Assembly (NCBI GenBank): GCA_938036345.1
Contig: CALHPJ010000001.1
Coordinates: 142,027 to 206,026 of the forward strand
DNA length: 64,000 bases
Direction of reading: 5' to 3'
Source: an uncultured Thermofilaceae archaeon
Lineage (GTDB): Archaea; Thermoproteota; Thermoprotei; Thermofilales; Thermofilaceae
Shown here in pieces: positions 34,217 through 43,734 of the stretch. Position 1 is the stretch's first letter; every line of letters begins with the position of its first letter. The translations under genes were made by a program, and so were the position numbers. The notes below the pieces were generated by a model. The model made no database searches. It saw nothing but the letters and a program-made list of their open reading frames with translations, and had not been told where the DNA came from.

Positions 34217-37200
34217 ATGTGGAAAAACCTGCTGAGCTGCGCGCTTTTAGCGGAGGCGGCGTTTATAGCCTGGAGGTACAGGAGAGAGCAGGAGCGCTTG
34301 GTCGCAACAGCAGGATACTTCGTTTTAGCCGCAACACTAACAGCTCTCAGCGTTGCGGAAATCGCTGCTGAGCTCGCTGGAACCAACCTACACCTCTTCT
34401 CCAGAGAGCTGACTAGAAGACTTGGTGCGGAAGTGGTGCTCTCTTGTGAAGAAGCGATGCCTGCAAGCATTCAAAGAGCCGTGGCGTTCTCCATCCTCAA
34501 CTCCATTCTCTTATCCGTCGCCTTGGTCTCGTCCGTAGTGAGCGGGGGCGCGGCAGCTCTGGTAGCTTCGCTATCCTATGCTGGCGTAAACACCGTAGGC
34601 TCCATCCTCAACGTGTCTCTATTTTCCTTACAATTATTCAGGTTCGTCGGCCAGGTCTACATAGCAGTTGCCGATCTAGGTGACCTTTTACACCCCCTCC
34701 TTATCGCGGTTGGCGGCGTCTTCCTGGTCCCCCAGGCTACGAGGAGGTTTGGGGCAACGCTGATAGCCCTTGGGGTGGGCTTTGGGCTACTGATACCTCT
34801 CGTACTCAACTCCGTCGCAATAGCTGCGAAGCCCAAGCCCACAGAGGGGATGGCGGGGGAAGCCGGTGTAGTCAAGTTTGAGGTTGAGTTAGCGGTGCCA
34901 GTCGCGAGCTTAGGCGCGCAGCTTAGCTTCAGGGAGTTAAGCGTTAAGGCGCCGCCGGGCTTCGTCGTGGTGTACAGAAACCCGAGGGGCCGCGTGGTAG
35001 CGAGACCGGCAAGCATACCCTACGTGGAGTACGTGGATCAATACGAGGTGATCGGACTGTACTACTCCGGGGTGAGCCTACCCTTCGACAGCACCACTTT
35101 TTACGTAAAAGCCTACAACTTCCTCGCTGAAGCTCCAGCACAGGGCGTTGAGAGAGGCACTCCACGGTGGGATAATCTCTGCTCCCCCTCGAGGAACTGC
35201 ACAGTGGTTCGTATAGGGGTCAGCAAAGGCGTCATAGCCTTCAGCGACACCACTCGATCTAACAGCACCCCGCCCAAGGGCTGGGGGCTGTGGGCTGGAC
35301 GAGGTTTTTTCCTCTACGAGGGTTCGGAAGAGTACGGCTGGCCGCTGCCGTGGTATCCCACTGGGGGCTACCTGCTGAACCATAAGATAGTGGGCGTAGC
35401 CGATCCGCGAGTGGGCCTGGTGAGCACGCTGCAGAGTAGCGTAACCCTCGGCGACCTCCTCCTCGATAGCGGAGAGGGGTCGGCCTACCTTCTCAACGTG
35501 ACGATCACGAACGTTACCATATGGGTCGAGGGCGATGTCGACGCAAGCGGCATATGTAGGGACGGTAAACCCGTGCTCCTGGACGTCGGCGAAAGCGAAG
35601 TAACGGTTAACGGCTCGAGGCTGAAGGTTAAACCGGTCTTCAGCTGTCGAGTGGAGCGAAAGTACCCCCTCTTCCCCGATTTCAGAGCTGAGGCGGGCAG
35701 GTGGTTCGACCAGTATGCTCGAGTGCTGAATGCCTCTCTACCGGCCTCAACCGCTAGCCCGGAGGCCGGCAGGTGCCTCTACGGTGACCAGTCCGGGATC
35801 GGCGCGTTTCTGTGGAATAAGCGGCTCTTCGTTTCACAGGGCCTATGGCCCAGGACGAGTGTCACCTCCGTGATCGTCAACGTCACCTACTTCGGGAACA
35901 TAACCCGTCCGGCCATCATCGGGCCAGCTACTGTGGGATCCGCTGCTACGGCTTTTACGGCGCCTCTCCGTCTGGTTGGCGGAGTGGGCGCCTGCGAGCC
36001 CGGATTGCTCATAACAAACTTCACAGTACTCAGTGAAACAACGGTTTCGGGGCTGCTCTACGATAGCCTGCTAGAGGGGGCCATCCAGCCATCCTACGTA
36101 AACATGGTCAAGGAGGAAGCTTACGACGTAGTTAACAGTGTCGCGCTCCTTGCCCTGATCGCCAGTGCACTGGCTGCGTCGCTCATGGGTGTCAGTGCGC
36201 TGAGCTGGGCTTTCGGCGGCGTAGTAATAGGGGGAGCTGCTCCTGCAATTCCACTGGGCAAAGTACTTCACCTGCTCGAAGACCTCGGCGGAGCAGTGCT
36301 GAGTTTTATAGAATCGCTAACCGCTGTGAGGAGGTGGAGAAGCTTACTTCACACAGTGGCGGGCCCCCGCATTTACGAGCTATATGACATAAGGAAGAGG
36401 CTGGAGGGGAGCGTGAAGGTGCTGGAGGAGCTCCGCAGAGCTGCCGCTAGTATCGCCCCCACGCTTAGGAGTAGGATCGCGCAAATGGGGGTAGCCACGC
36501 TGAAGTTCGCATGGGGGCATAGGCGGTCCTACCCCCTCTCCTTTACCCTCCACGCGGCTGGGGAGCTGTTGCGGAGAGCAGCTTTCAAGAAAGTGAACCC
36601 CGCGCTCCGGGGGAAGGAGCGATTGCTCGCTGCTCTGCTTCACCCAGTTAGCAGCAGGCTGCTGGTGGCAAGCGACGTGCTGTACGCGGTGGCTTGGCTG
36701 CTCGATGCAAAGCCGTTCAAGGCATCGCTAACGTTAAGATCCTTAAAGAGGGCTTTGCAGGAGGCGAAGCATGCATCGAGGAGCCCCGCTAGGCTGTACT
36801 TCGATGAAAGGGACCGCGAAGGAGTTCGCCTCTTGAGGGCTTACTCGGACAAGATAGCAAAGGCGGTACTCAGGGGAGGAGAGCCGAAGCCCGGGGACGT
36901 CCAGGGGTTCTTTAGAGCCGTTACCGCGGCAAACCCGCCCCGGCCCATACTGCGCCTCGTGCAGCCCATCGCATCGGGTAAACTAGAGGCGGGCGAACTA
37001 GCGTGGAGGGTCGCGCTGACTGCATGCGCCATGGGCTACACTGGCGCCTTAACGCTGAAGCTGCTGAGCGAGAAGCCCGAAGTCGCCCTAAGGGTAGCCG
37101 ACGCTGCAGCGCTCGGAATGTTCAAACCAAGCGACGAACTTAAAGCGGCGCTCCTTTCGGGCCTTTCCAAGGTCGACGTAAGTAAGAGATTGCTCGAAGC

Positions 37201-38065
37201 TCTAGGCGCCGGATTCAGCCTCGCCGCTACCTGGCTTACCTCGCTCGAACAGAGGGAGAGCTGGCGCTACTTAGCTCTGAGGCTAGTTCAGGAGGCTGTA
37301 GAGGAGCGCAAGCCGTGGTTTGTAAGCGAGCTGCCTCCCGACACCAAGAAGCTCCTAGAGGTTACTACAAGGACACTGGAGCGAGCTAAGCAGTGCAGCC
37401 AACCCCTCAGTACCCCAGAGATCCTGCAACACCTCACCGGCAACGCGAACGAGCTTCACCCATTTCGCGAGGAACTGAAAATTATCGAAGGTTTTTGGAG
37501 AGCTATCGAGGAAGCCGGGGTGGACGCGGAGAAGGCCATGGAATTTTACGTGGTAAGCGGGGATCCCTACTGGCTCGGTTATGCATCGGCAAAAATATCC
37601 GAGGAAGGTAGGGGTCACTGGGTAGTCGAGCAAGCGCTCCGCTTAAGCTCCAAGAGGCAACTTAGCTGGCTGCGCTCAAGCTTTAGCCGCTTCGTTGCTA
37701 GAGCCTGCCGAGAAGGTGTAGCCGCTGCTAGGGATCTCGAAGAGGCTGCACATTTCCTAGAGGGTTACGGGGTTCCGCCTCAGCCGTGGCACTCATTAGC
37801 TCTCAGGGACCACGAACGGAGGGAGAGGGCGAAGGTCTGCAAGGCTGTGGAGGAAGCCGTTCGCATGGCGAGAGAAGTTGAAGAGAGGGTTCGCGCGCTC
37901 CGGGTCGAAGCCTATGAGTACAGGACGGAGCTGCTGTTCGGCGGCCTCTACGACGTGGTGGAGCTCGTAGAGTCGCTCGATGCTGTGCTCTCAAGCCTAT
38001 GCGATAACGCGCGCAGACTTAGGGAGTTGGGCGAAGGTATTCTCCGGGAGATGCAGCGCGGATAG
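34217..38065 (+). CDS. Giant polytopic protein with VirB6-like N-terminus and long cytoplasmic domain
   Basis: The 1282-residue protein starts one base after the stop of the CedA-like gene. The first ~200 residues contain about five hydrophobic spans in a layout like that of the preceding protein, including a Cys loop (LSCEEAMPASIQRA near 76). Residues about 205-625 form a large beta-rich ectodomain with many N-x-S/T sites and Cys. Two further spans follow near 636-682, and the last ~600 residues are helical and charged, probably cytoplasmic. This may be a VirB6-type channel with fused surface and cytoplasmic parts. I know no described protein with this architecture. Confidence 0.68.
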   Translation: MWKNLLSCALLAEAAFIAWRYRREQERLVATAGYFVLAATLTALSVAEIAAELAGTNLHLFSRELTRRLGAEVVLSCEEAMPASIQRAVAFSILNSILLSVALVSSVVSGGAAALVASLSYAGVNTVGSILNVSLFSLQLFRFVGQVYIAVADLGDLLHPLLIAVGGVFLVPQATRRFGATLIALGVGFGLLIPLVLNSVAIAAKPKPTEGMAGEAGVVKFEVELAVPVASLGAQLSFRELSVKAPPGFVVVYRNPRGRVVARPASIPYVEYVDQYEVIGLYYSGVSLPFDSTTFYVKAYNFLAEAPAQGVERGTPRWDNLCSPSRNCTVVRIGVSKGVIAFSDTTRSNSTPPKGWGLWAGRGFFLYEGSEEYGWPLPWYPTGGYLLNHKIVGVADPRVGLVSTLQSSVTLGDLLLDSGEGSAYLLNVTITNVTIWVEGDVDASGICRDGKPVLLDVGESEVTVNGSRLKVKPVFSCRVERKYPLFPDFRAEAGRWFDQYARVLNASLPASTASPEAGRCLYGDQSGIGAFLWNKRLFVSQGLWPRTSVTSVIVNVTYFGNITRPAIIGPATVGSAATAFTAPLRLVGGVGACEPGLLITNFTVLSETTVSGLLYDSLLEGAIQPSYVNMVKEEAYDVVNSVALLALIASALAASLMGVSALSWAFGGVVIGGAAPAIPLGKVLHLLEDLGGAVLSFIESLTAVRRWRSLLHTVAGPRIYELYDIRKRLEGSVKVLEELRRAAASIAPTLRSRIAQMGVATLKFAWGHRRSYPLSFTLHAAGELLRRAAFKKVNPALRGKERLLAALLHPVSSRLLVASDVLYAVAWLLDAKPFKASLTLRSLKRALQEAKHASRSPARLYFDERDREGVRLLRAYSDKIAKAVLRGGEPKPGDVQGFFRAVTAANPPRPILRLVQPIASGKLEAGELAWRVALTACAMGYTGALTLKLLSEKPEVALRVADAAALGMFKPSDELKAALLSGLSKVDVSKRLLEALGAGFSLAATWLTSLEQRESWRYLALRLVQEAVEERKPWFVSELPPDTKKLLEVTTRTLERAKQCSQPLSTPEILQHLTGNANELHPFREELKIIEGFWRAIEEAGVDAEKAMEFYVVSGDPYWLGYASAKISEEGRGHWVVEQALRLSSKRQLSWLRSSFSRFVARACREGVAAARDLEEAAHFLEGYGVPPQPWHSLALRDHERRERAKVCKAVEEAVRMAREVEERVRALRVEAYEYRTELLFGGLYDVVELVESLDAVLSSLCDNARRLRELGEGILREMQRG

Positions 38066-38076
38066 TTGAAGCCCAG

Positions 38077-40287
38077 GTGAGTCCGGTGTACTTGCCCGGC
38101 CTTGAAAAAATGCTTTTGTTTTTCGTCTTAATGCTAGCGGTGCTCTCAACCTTTGCCTCAGGTGCGCCCACTCCATTGGCACTCTTAATTGCCCTACTCG
38201 GCACCTACTTTACCTACGTGAATAGGGAAGCCCTGGTAGAGGTCCTCTACGGGGAAAGAGCCCTGCTTTTACTGGGCTTGGAGAGGATCATTTTTAAGAA
38301 AAACTACGTAATGGTATTGTTTAAAAAAAGAAATCTATGTATATTGAGTTCATTCTTAAAAGTTATAGATATAGATTTTCCCGATAGTGATGCCAAACTC
38401 GGCGAAGAAGCTTCCAGAATCATGTCCGTGCTGCATATTCCGAGTACCACTTTCAACGTGATAGCTATCCCCCGCCGGGAAAATTACAGCTACTACCTGA
38501 AGGTGAACTCGGTCTGCAGGAGGGAGCATCTGCACGCAGCGGTAAACGGGTTCCTCCAGCTCGTATCCGAGGTTGAGCGACGGCTCGCCGCATGCGGGGT
38601 CTACACGTTACTAGCTAACCCCTCGGAAGCCCTTCCCGAGCTGGTTTCCCCAGAGGTGAACAGCTATGGGCCCGCGCCACCGTACGTTCTCCTCTCAACC
38701 CTTTTGTCGTCGGTCCTACTCTACCTCTTAGCTCCCGGGCTTGTCTTACTCGCCCTAATCCCTGTTCCGGTGATACTCGAAGAGCTTAAGCTCGTTAAAG
38801 GCGGGAAAGTGCCCCTACGTTTTGCGCCGCTGACCCCCTTAAGCTCCGTGACGAGCGATATCCCCGAGAGTTCCAGCCTCGGGTCGAGCCTAAGAGTCCT
38901 CCAGAAGCTCTTCGTGCAGTGCGACGAGCCGATTATAGCCTTGGTAGCCCCCCAGGATCTCGCTGAGCTTCAAGCTAAGGTCTCTAAGGCCTTAGAAGTG
39001 TTGGAGGCCGGTCGGGCTGGGGCTAGTAAGCTAAGCGACGAATTCAAAGCGGTTACGGTATTCGAGATTTATAGGGCGGTTGAAGAGGGGCAGATGCCGT
39101 TTAAGGTAGAGCTTTTCTCGAAGGGGCCTGTATGGAGGCTCGAGTCCCTCGGGCTTAGGCAAAGTTTTCATATTAATTCCCTGATCGGCAAGAGAGCTGT
39201 TCTGCAGCCAGCCAGGGCAGTTCTGGGGTTGCCGGGGGGACCGCACGCCCCCCTCCGAGTTAGTAGCCAAATTGCATGGCTGTCGCCTTACACATTCGTC
39301 AGGGCTGCTACCCGCAGGACGCCCAGGGCAATCTACCTTGGCCGTGGTACGCGTAAAGGCGAAAAAGTATACTTAGAGATCGACGCTCTGGAGAACGCTC
39401 ACGGCCTAATCATAGGGCCCATGGGCTCGGGTAAGAGCACTACCGCGCGTGCTTTAGCGGTTCGGGCTATTGAGCAAGGGATAGTGCCGGTTATAGTCGA
39501 CCCCTCGGGCGAGTACAGAGCCTTCGCAAACCGATACAGCTTCAATATCGTGGACTTGGCCGATAGACCAATCAACCCGCTTGAATGCAGGGTAGAGGAT
39601 CTGGAGAAATCCCTAGGATACATTTCCCCGCTTAATGATTACGAGGTAGAGCTCTTGCGGAGGTGTCTGGATAGCGGAGTAGAGGACTTTGCAGGCCTAA
39701 TTCGAAGCACTGGAAACTCTAGCTTATCATGGAAGTTGAGACGCGTAGAGCCCTACTACAGTGAACCCTTAACCAGCTTGCGGCGCTTGCTTGAGGCGAG
39801 GCGCCCCTTGGTGCTCTGCATGGGCAGCAGCGCCTCCGGCGGATACAGGTCCATGCCGCTGGAAGTCCAGCAGTTCACGTTCAGCATAGCGCTAGCCCAG
39901 ATGCGTGACCACGCCCTAGGGCTTGGCCTTAGTGAACCGAGGTGGCTCCTAATAGTGGATGAAGCCCACCTCTTCATGAGGCCGCCTGAAGGTTACCTGG
40001 AACCGGAAGTGGTTACCACAGCGAGGATGCTGAGGAAGTTCGGGCTCGCTGTGGTGCTACTTACACACGATTGGGGGGATGTGCCGGAGAGCTTCAGGAG
40101 GACGGCAGGCTGGAAGCTTGCTTTAAGCCACAGCGACCCCGACTACATCTCTCTGACTCAGATCTACATGGCGCTAAGCCCAAGCGAGCTGGCGTGGCTC
40201 CGCCGAGGAATCCGCGGTCGTGCCGTGCTGCGTAGAGGGTTGGAGCCCCACAACATCTTAGTCGAGATAGAGCCGCTGCAAGCGTGA
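38077..40287 (+). CDS. VirB4/HerA/CedB-like membrane-associated ATPase
   Basis: The 736-residue protein has two N-terminal hydrophobic segments (about residues 8-45), a VirB4-like N-domain, another hydrophobic pair near 205-240, then the ATPase: Walker A GPMGSGKSTT at 447-456, VIVDPSGEY near 472, Walker B LLIVDEAHLF with Asp628-Glu629, and an arginine-rich sensor region near 665-700. This is the VirB4/TraC/HerA class; CedB of crenarchaeal DNA import has this combination with membrane segments. It would drive DNA uptake or pilus function at the membrane. The start is GTG 38077 or GTG 38086. A short AT-rich patch occurs near 38290-38400. Confidence 0.85.
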   Translation: MSPVYLPGLEKMLLFFVLMLAVLSTFASGAPTPLALLIALLGTYFTYVNREALVEVLYGERALLLLGLERIIFKKNYVMVLFKKRNLCILSSFLKVIDIDFPDSDAKLGEEASRIMSVLHIPSTTFNVIAIPRRENYSYYLKVNSVCRREHLHAAVNGFLQLVSEVERRLAACGVYTLLANPSEALPELVSPEVNSYGPAPPYVLLSTLLSSVLLYLLAPGLVLLALIPVPVILEELKLVKGGKVPLRFAPLTPLSSVTSDIPESSSLGSSLRVLQKLFVQCDEPIIALVAPQDLAELQAKVSKALEVLEAGRAGASKLSDEFKAVTVFEIYRAVEEGQMPFKVELFSKGPVWRLESLGLRQSFHINSLIGKRAVLQPARAVLGLPGGPHAPLRVSSQIAWLSPYTFVRAATRRTPRAIYLGRGTRKGEKVYLEIDALENAHGLIIGPMGSGKSTTARALAVRAIEQGIVPVIVDPSGEYRAFANRYSFNIVDLADRPINPLECRVEDLEKSLGYISPLNDYEVELLRRCLDSGVEDFAGLIRSTGNSSLSWKLRRVEPYYSEPLTSLRRLLEARRPLVLCMGSSASGGYRSMPLEVQQFTFSIALAQMRDHALGLGLSEPRWLLIVDEAHLFMRPPEGYLEPEVVTTARMLRKFGLAVVLLTHDWGDVPESFRRTAGWKLALSHSDPDYISLTQIYMALSPSELAWLRRGIRGRAVLRRGLEPHNILVEIEPLQA

Positions 40288-40511
40288 AAGTAGACGAGCC
40301 AGCCGCCAGGTTACCGATGTCGCCCCACCTCCGGCCCGCCTATTCATACACGGCTCCGCCGCGTCCCAGCGGGTGCGCAAGTGGGGCGGGTCAGTCTACC
40401 TATCGCTCCTCAGCGATCAGGCATGGGGAACGGACCTCATCCCATTAAATACCTCCTTTTAGCCGGCCTATAAATTATGTCTCTATCGCCGCTTGCTAGC
40501 CAGCAACGCAG

Positions 40512-41597
40512 CTAACCGTGTGGATCAACCACAGGTAGCTCCCTGGGACCAAGCTCCGTATACTTTGTTAATGCCTCAGCCAGCGCCACGATGTTCTCCA
40601 AGGGTGTCGGGGGATGGACTTCGGCATACAGCATGAGCCCGCCCCTTTCCGAACCAAGCGTGTCGATAACCTCCTTTACATACACTTCGATGTCGGCTGG
40701 GGTCCCTAGCGGTATTAGGCGTTGCCTATCGATATCGAGGTCGATGCACACCTTGCCCTTCAGCCGAGCGATGTTTTCAAGCCCATTCACTCGGTCCTGG
40801 ATGTTGAGTACGCTCACGCCAGCTTCCAGCAGCTGATCGAAGACCTCGGCAACGTGTCCATCCGTGTGCAACCTGACCCTTGTACCTCTCGACCGAACTC
40901 TGGAGAATATTGGGTGGTATCCAGGAAATATGAACTCCCTGAACATGGAGGGGCTGATCGGCATGCGCGTTTGCGTACCCAAGTCGTCGCCAAAGCTTAC
41001 GACATCCACCTCAGGGTACCTGAGGAGGCGGTCGACTAGCTCCAGGTTATACTCTGTCAACGCCTCTATCAGCTCGTATATTTGCGGCGGTTTGCGGACA
41101 AAGTCTTTCATCAGGTTAGTGAAACCTCTCAAGTAGTACAGACGCTGAAAGAAGAAGCCGTGCGGCATTCCCGCAACCACAAGTTCGCCGGCCTCCCTCG
41201 CCCGATCCATGCTTTCGTAAACCCGCTCCCACGGGATCAGCCCTCCCCCCTCCACGGGTAACCCCTCGTCCGGGTCTGGGAAACTGTAAGTATTCCAAGC
41301 GGACCAGTCCTCGAGGGGGTGTCCGACAACTTGGCCCTGGTACCCCTTTATACTGAAGAACCATACGCAACCAAAGGGGTCTGTAAAGCTCCTCTCCTCG
41401 TGCACTACTCCCCCCTTCTTCTCGTACTGTATAAAGCCTCTGCGAAAGCCGGGGAAGAGGTGTTTGTACCGCTCGGCCACCTCCTCTAGGCTTTCGCGAT
41501 AGATGTTCCACACCGGCCAGGAGACACTGATAGTTGCCGGGATTCTCTCCGGGTATCTAAAGTCGATCGCGCGTAGGCAGTTCTCCCGTTTATTCAC
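40512..41597 (-). CDS. Uroporphyrinogen-decarboxylase (URO-D) superfamily protein
   Basis: The 361-residue protein has the URO-D/MtaA-like TIM barrel layout: MNKRENCLRAIDFRYPERIP at the start, VVSFGDDLGTQ near residue 205, FIFPGYHPIF near 227, and RLHTDGHVAEVF near 248, where the HTDG is the zinc-binding type motif of methylcobamide methyltransferases. These families include haem biosynthesis (HemE) and corrinoid methyltransferases. No haem genes lie nearby; the neighbours are a dehydrogenase, an aldo/keto reductase and glycosidases, so it more likely acts in sugar or methyl-group metabolism. The exact role is unknown. It is 11 bases downstream of the Gfo/Idh/MocA gene. Confidence 0.8.
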   Translation of the reverse strand: MNKRENCLRAIDFRYPERIPATISVSWPVWNIYRESLEEVAERYKHLFPGFRRGFIQYEKKGGVVHEERSFTDPFGCVWFFSIKGYQGQVVGHPLEDWSAWNTYSFPDPDEGLPVEGGGLIPWERVYESMDRAREAGELVVAGMPHGFFFQRLYYLRGFTNLMKDFVRKPPQIYELIEALTEYNLELVDRLLRYPEVDVVSFGDDLGTQTRMPISPSMFREFIFPGYHPIFSRVRSRGTRVRLHTDGHVAEVFDQLLEAGVSVLNIQDRVNGLENIARLKGKVCIDLDIDRQRLIPLGTPADIEVYVKEVIDTLGSERGGLMLYAEVHPPTPLENIVALAEALTKYTELGPRELPVVDPHG

Positions 41598-41608
41598 CTA
41601 GTAGCCCC

Positions 41609-42634
41609 CTATGCGCCAGAAACCGGTGGCTTATACTCGGTTAGATACTCAACATCCACGGGCCTGCCTATCTCAGCGGACTTTACGGCAGCCAGGGTTA
41701 GCTGCAGAGTCTTCGCCCCTTCGACGATGGGGATCCTTGTAGGTCGATCCTCGAGGATGGCGTTGATGAAGTCCATCTCTGCCATTAGCATTAGATCTCG
41801 CCCTTGTTCTCGAAATGTCTCAACTCGGGCTGGTTTGCTGGATGCGTAATAGACCGTCAACTCCTCAGGGCTATCCGATACTAGAGTTGCGTCTGAACCG
41901 ACTATAGACCACTTGAACCACCACCGGTCGGGTACCGCTCCGATCGTTGAGGATACTAAGCCGATCGCACCCGACTTAAACCTGATAAGGACGCCGCTCG
42001 TGTCCTCTATGCTCATGCCATCAATGTTCCAGAAGAGCCTATCCATAAAGGCGAACACCGTACGCGCGTCGCCGCACAGCCACCTCAGGATATCGTAGAG
42101 GTGCGTAGCCTGCTCGACTATCTGTCCCCCACTTTTGGAGCGGTCGATCCACCAGTCTGTGCGTATAAAGCGGCACCAGTAAGAGCCTGTCGCCAGGCCT
42201 ATTCTGCCGACCGCGCCGGAGTCTATGAGCGCCTTCACCCGCTCAGCGGCAGGGGAGAAGCGCATCTGGTACCCAACTTGGCTCTTCACACCGTGCTTTT
42301 CGACCGCGCGAACCATACTCCAGGACTTAGCCATGTCAAGCGCTATGGGCTTCTCGATGTAAACGTGAATCCCCTTCTCGGCGGCAACTTCAACTTCATC
42401 TTCATGGGCAAAGGGAGGTAGGCATATGAAGACGGCATCGAGCTGCTCCCGTTTAAGCATTTCGCGCCAACTCAGGTATGCTTCACCCCCGTACTTGGCA
42501 GCTAGCCCCTTGGCTCTCTCTGCTTGTATATCGCTAAAGGCCGTAAGCTCAACGTTATTGAGCGATGAGAGGCGCTCAGCGTGAGCCAGAGCAATGCCGC
42601 CGCAGCCGATGAAGCCTATCTTCAGCTTGCGCAC
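41609..42634 (-). CDS. Gfo/Idh/MocA family NAD(P)-dependent oxidoreductase
   Basis: The 341-residue protein has the Rossmann start IGFIGCGGIALAHAERL, the family YIEKPIALD motif near residue 92 and the QATHLYDILRWLCGDA segment near 175, whose His is the expected catalytic residue. It is one of two members of this family in the window. Located between an aldo/keto reductase (upstream) and a URO-D-like gene (downstream) on the same strand, it probably works in a sugar or inositol pathway. The substrate is unknown. Confidence 0.9.
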   Translation of the reverse strand: MRKLKIGFIGCGGIALAHAERLSSLNNVELTAFSDIQAERAKGLAAKYGGEAYLSWREMLKREQLDAVFICLPPFAHEDEVEVAAEKGIHVYIEKPIALDMAKSWSMVRAVEKHGVKSQVGYQMRFSPAAERVKALIDSGAVGRIGLATGSYWCRFIRTDWWIDRSKSGGQIVEQATHLYDILRWLCGDARTVFAFMDRLFWNIDGMSIEDTSGVLIRFKSGAIGLVSSTIGAVPDRWWFKWSIVGSDATLVSDSPEELTVYYASSKPARVETFREQGRDLMLMAEMDFINAILEDRPTRIPIVEGAKTLQLTLAAVKSAEIGRPVDVEYLTEYKPPVSGA

Positions 42635-42720
42635 GGGGCCTACGGTTCCAACCTCTCTAAAAGAGTTTACGCTACTGAAGCGTTTTATCGGCAGGGAATC
42701 AGCGCTAACGCGATTTTTTT

Positions 42721-42729
42721 AAAAAAAAA
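42721..42729 (-). terminator. Poly-T terminator after the aldo/keto reductase gene
   Basis: On the minus strand a run of nine T lies 13 bases past the stop codon of the 42742 gene and is followed by seven A. Poly-T runs are typical archaeal terminators. It separates this gene from the Gfo/Idh/MocA gene. Confidence 0.5.
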
Positions 42730-42741
42730 GACTACTCGCTT

Positions 42742-43734
42742 TTAAATTGCGGGCTCGTGCTCGATGTAATACACGGAGTAGGAAATGTTGACCGCCCTGC
42801 TAGCCTCGTCTAACAACACCCAATCCTCCGTTTTCAGCCTCCACCCAACCGACCCGACCAACTCGTCGACTTGCTCAGGCGTTTTTGCTCCTGGAATTGG
42901 CACTACGACGGGGCTGGAGCAAATCAGCCAGTTCAACGCCACTTGCGTCTGCGTTTTGTTGTATTTCTCGCCGATGCGCTTGAGCAGCTTTACAACCTCC
43001 CATACCTTGGTAAAGTTCGAGGGATGAAACACAGGGTCAGCCGCTCTAACGTCAGCGAATTTCGGAAGGTTGTCTGGCGTGTACTTGCCTGTTAAAGCGC
43101 CCTTAGCTATGGGGCTCCACGCCTGCACTGTTATCTGGCAACTTTCTGCGTATGGGATTACCTCCTCCTCAGCCCACCTCTCGATGAGGTTGTAGCGATG
43201 CTGAAAAACTTCAACATCCACCCTTGAGAGGCTGTTTCTGAAGCTCTCTACCAGCTCCACAGGGAAGTTGCTCAGTCCGAGGTGGCGCACAAGCCCCATG
43301 TTAACTAGCTTCTCGAGCGCCCTAGCGTACACATGGGTGGGGTAATTGTGCCAGACGGGAGGCCAGTGCACGAGCAGCGCGTCTATATAGCTGAGGCCCA
43401 GCAACTTAAGAGATTTCTCAACGGCTTTCATTACATCCAGGGGGTTAAGGAAATCCGCCGGTATCTTGGTTGTGACAAAGACTTCATCCCGCTTGACGCC
43501 GCTTTCCCTAAGCGACTTGCCGAGCGCGGCTTCGCTCAACCCGTTGCCGTAAACCATCGCTGTATCGAAGAAATTGATACCTAGCTCCACAGCTCTCTCC
43601 ACTACAGCCTTCGCTTTTCTGTAATCGGTGACGCCCCACGCCTCGCTGAACTGCCAGGCGCCTAATCCAATCCTCGATATTTTCTCCCCGCTTTTCCCAA
43701 AGGTCGTGTACTCCACAGGGGGTACTTCGGGCAC
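42742..43734 (-). CDS. Aldo/keto reductase
   Basis: The 330-residue protein is a (beta/alpha)8 aldo/keto reductase using NAD(P)H. The tetrad is visible: Asp and Tyr in FFDTAMVYGNG (near residue 56), Lys in VTTKIPADF (near 88) and His in ALLVHWPP (near 119). GLSNF near 153 and the VPIPGAKTPEQV stretch near 288 are also typical. Such enzymes reduce sugar aldehydes and ketones. It has a TATA box (ATTTATATG) about 27 bases upstream. Its place in the carbohydrate locus suggests a sugar substrate; that is inference. Confidence 0.92.
   Translation of the reverse strand: MPEVPPVEYTTFGKSGEKISRIGLGAWQFSEAWGVTDYRKAKAVVERAVELGINFFDTAMVYGNGLSEAALGKSLRESGVKRDEVFVTTKIPADFLNPLDVMKAVEKSLKLLGLSYIDALLVHWPPVWHNYPTHVYARALEKLVNMGLVRHLGLSNFPVELVESFRNSLSRVDVEVFQHRYNLIERWAEEEVIPYAESCQITVQAWSPIAKGALTGKYTPDNLPKFADVRAADPVFHPSNFTKVWEVVKLLKRIGEKYNKTQTQVALNWLICSSPVVVPIPGAKTPEQVDELVGSVGWRLKTEDWVLLDEASRAVNISYSVYYIEHEPAI

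Noticed and set aside
40390..40400. GTCAGTCTACC shared with 43973-43983 in two intergenic regions
   Set aside because: An 11-base match between two places in a 64-kb window is expected many times by chance.
40288..40511. Right-end copy of the tRNA-Arg 3' end as an attachment site
   Set aside because: Only about eight to nine bases resemble the tRNA end; not enough for an att repeat, and no integrase gene was found.
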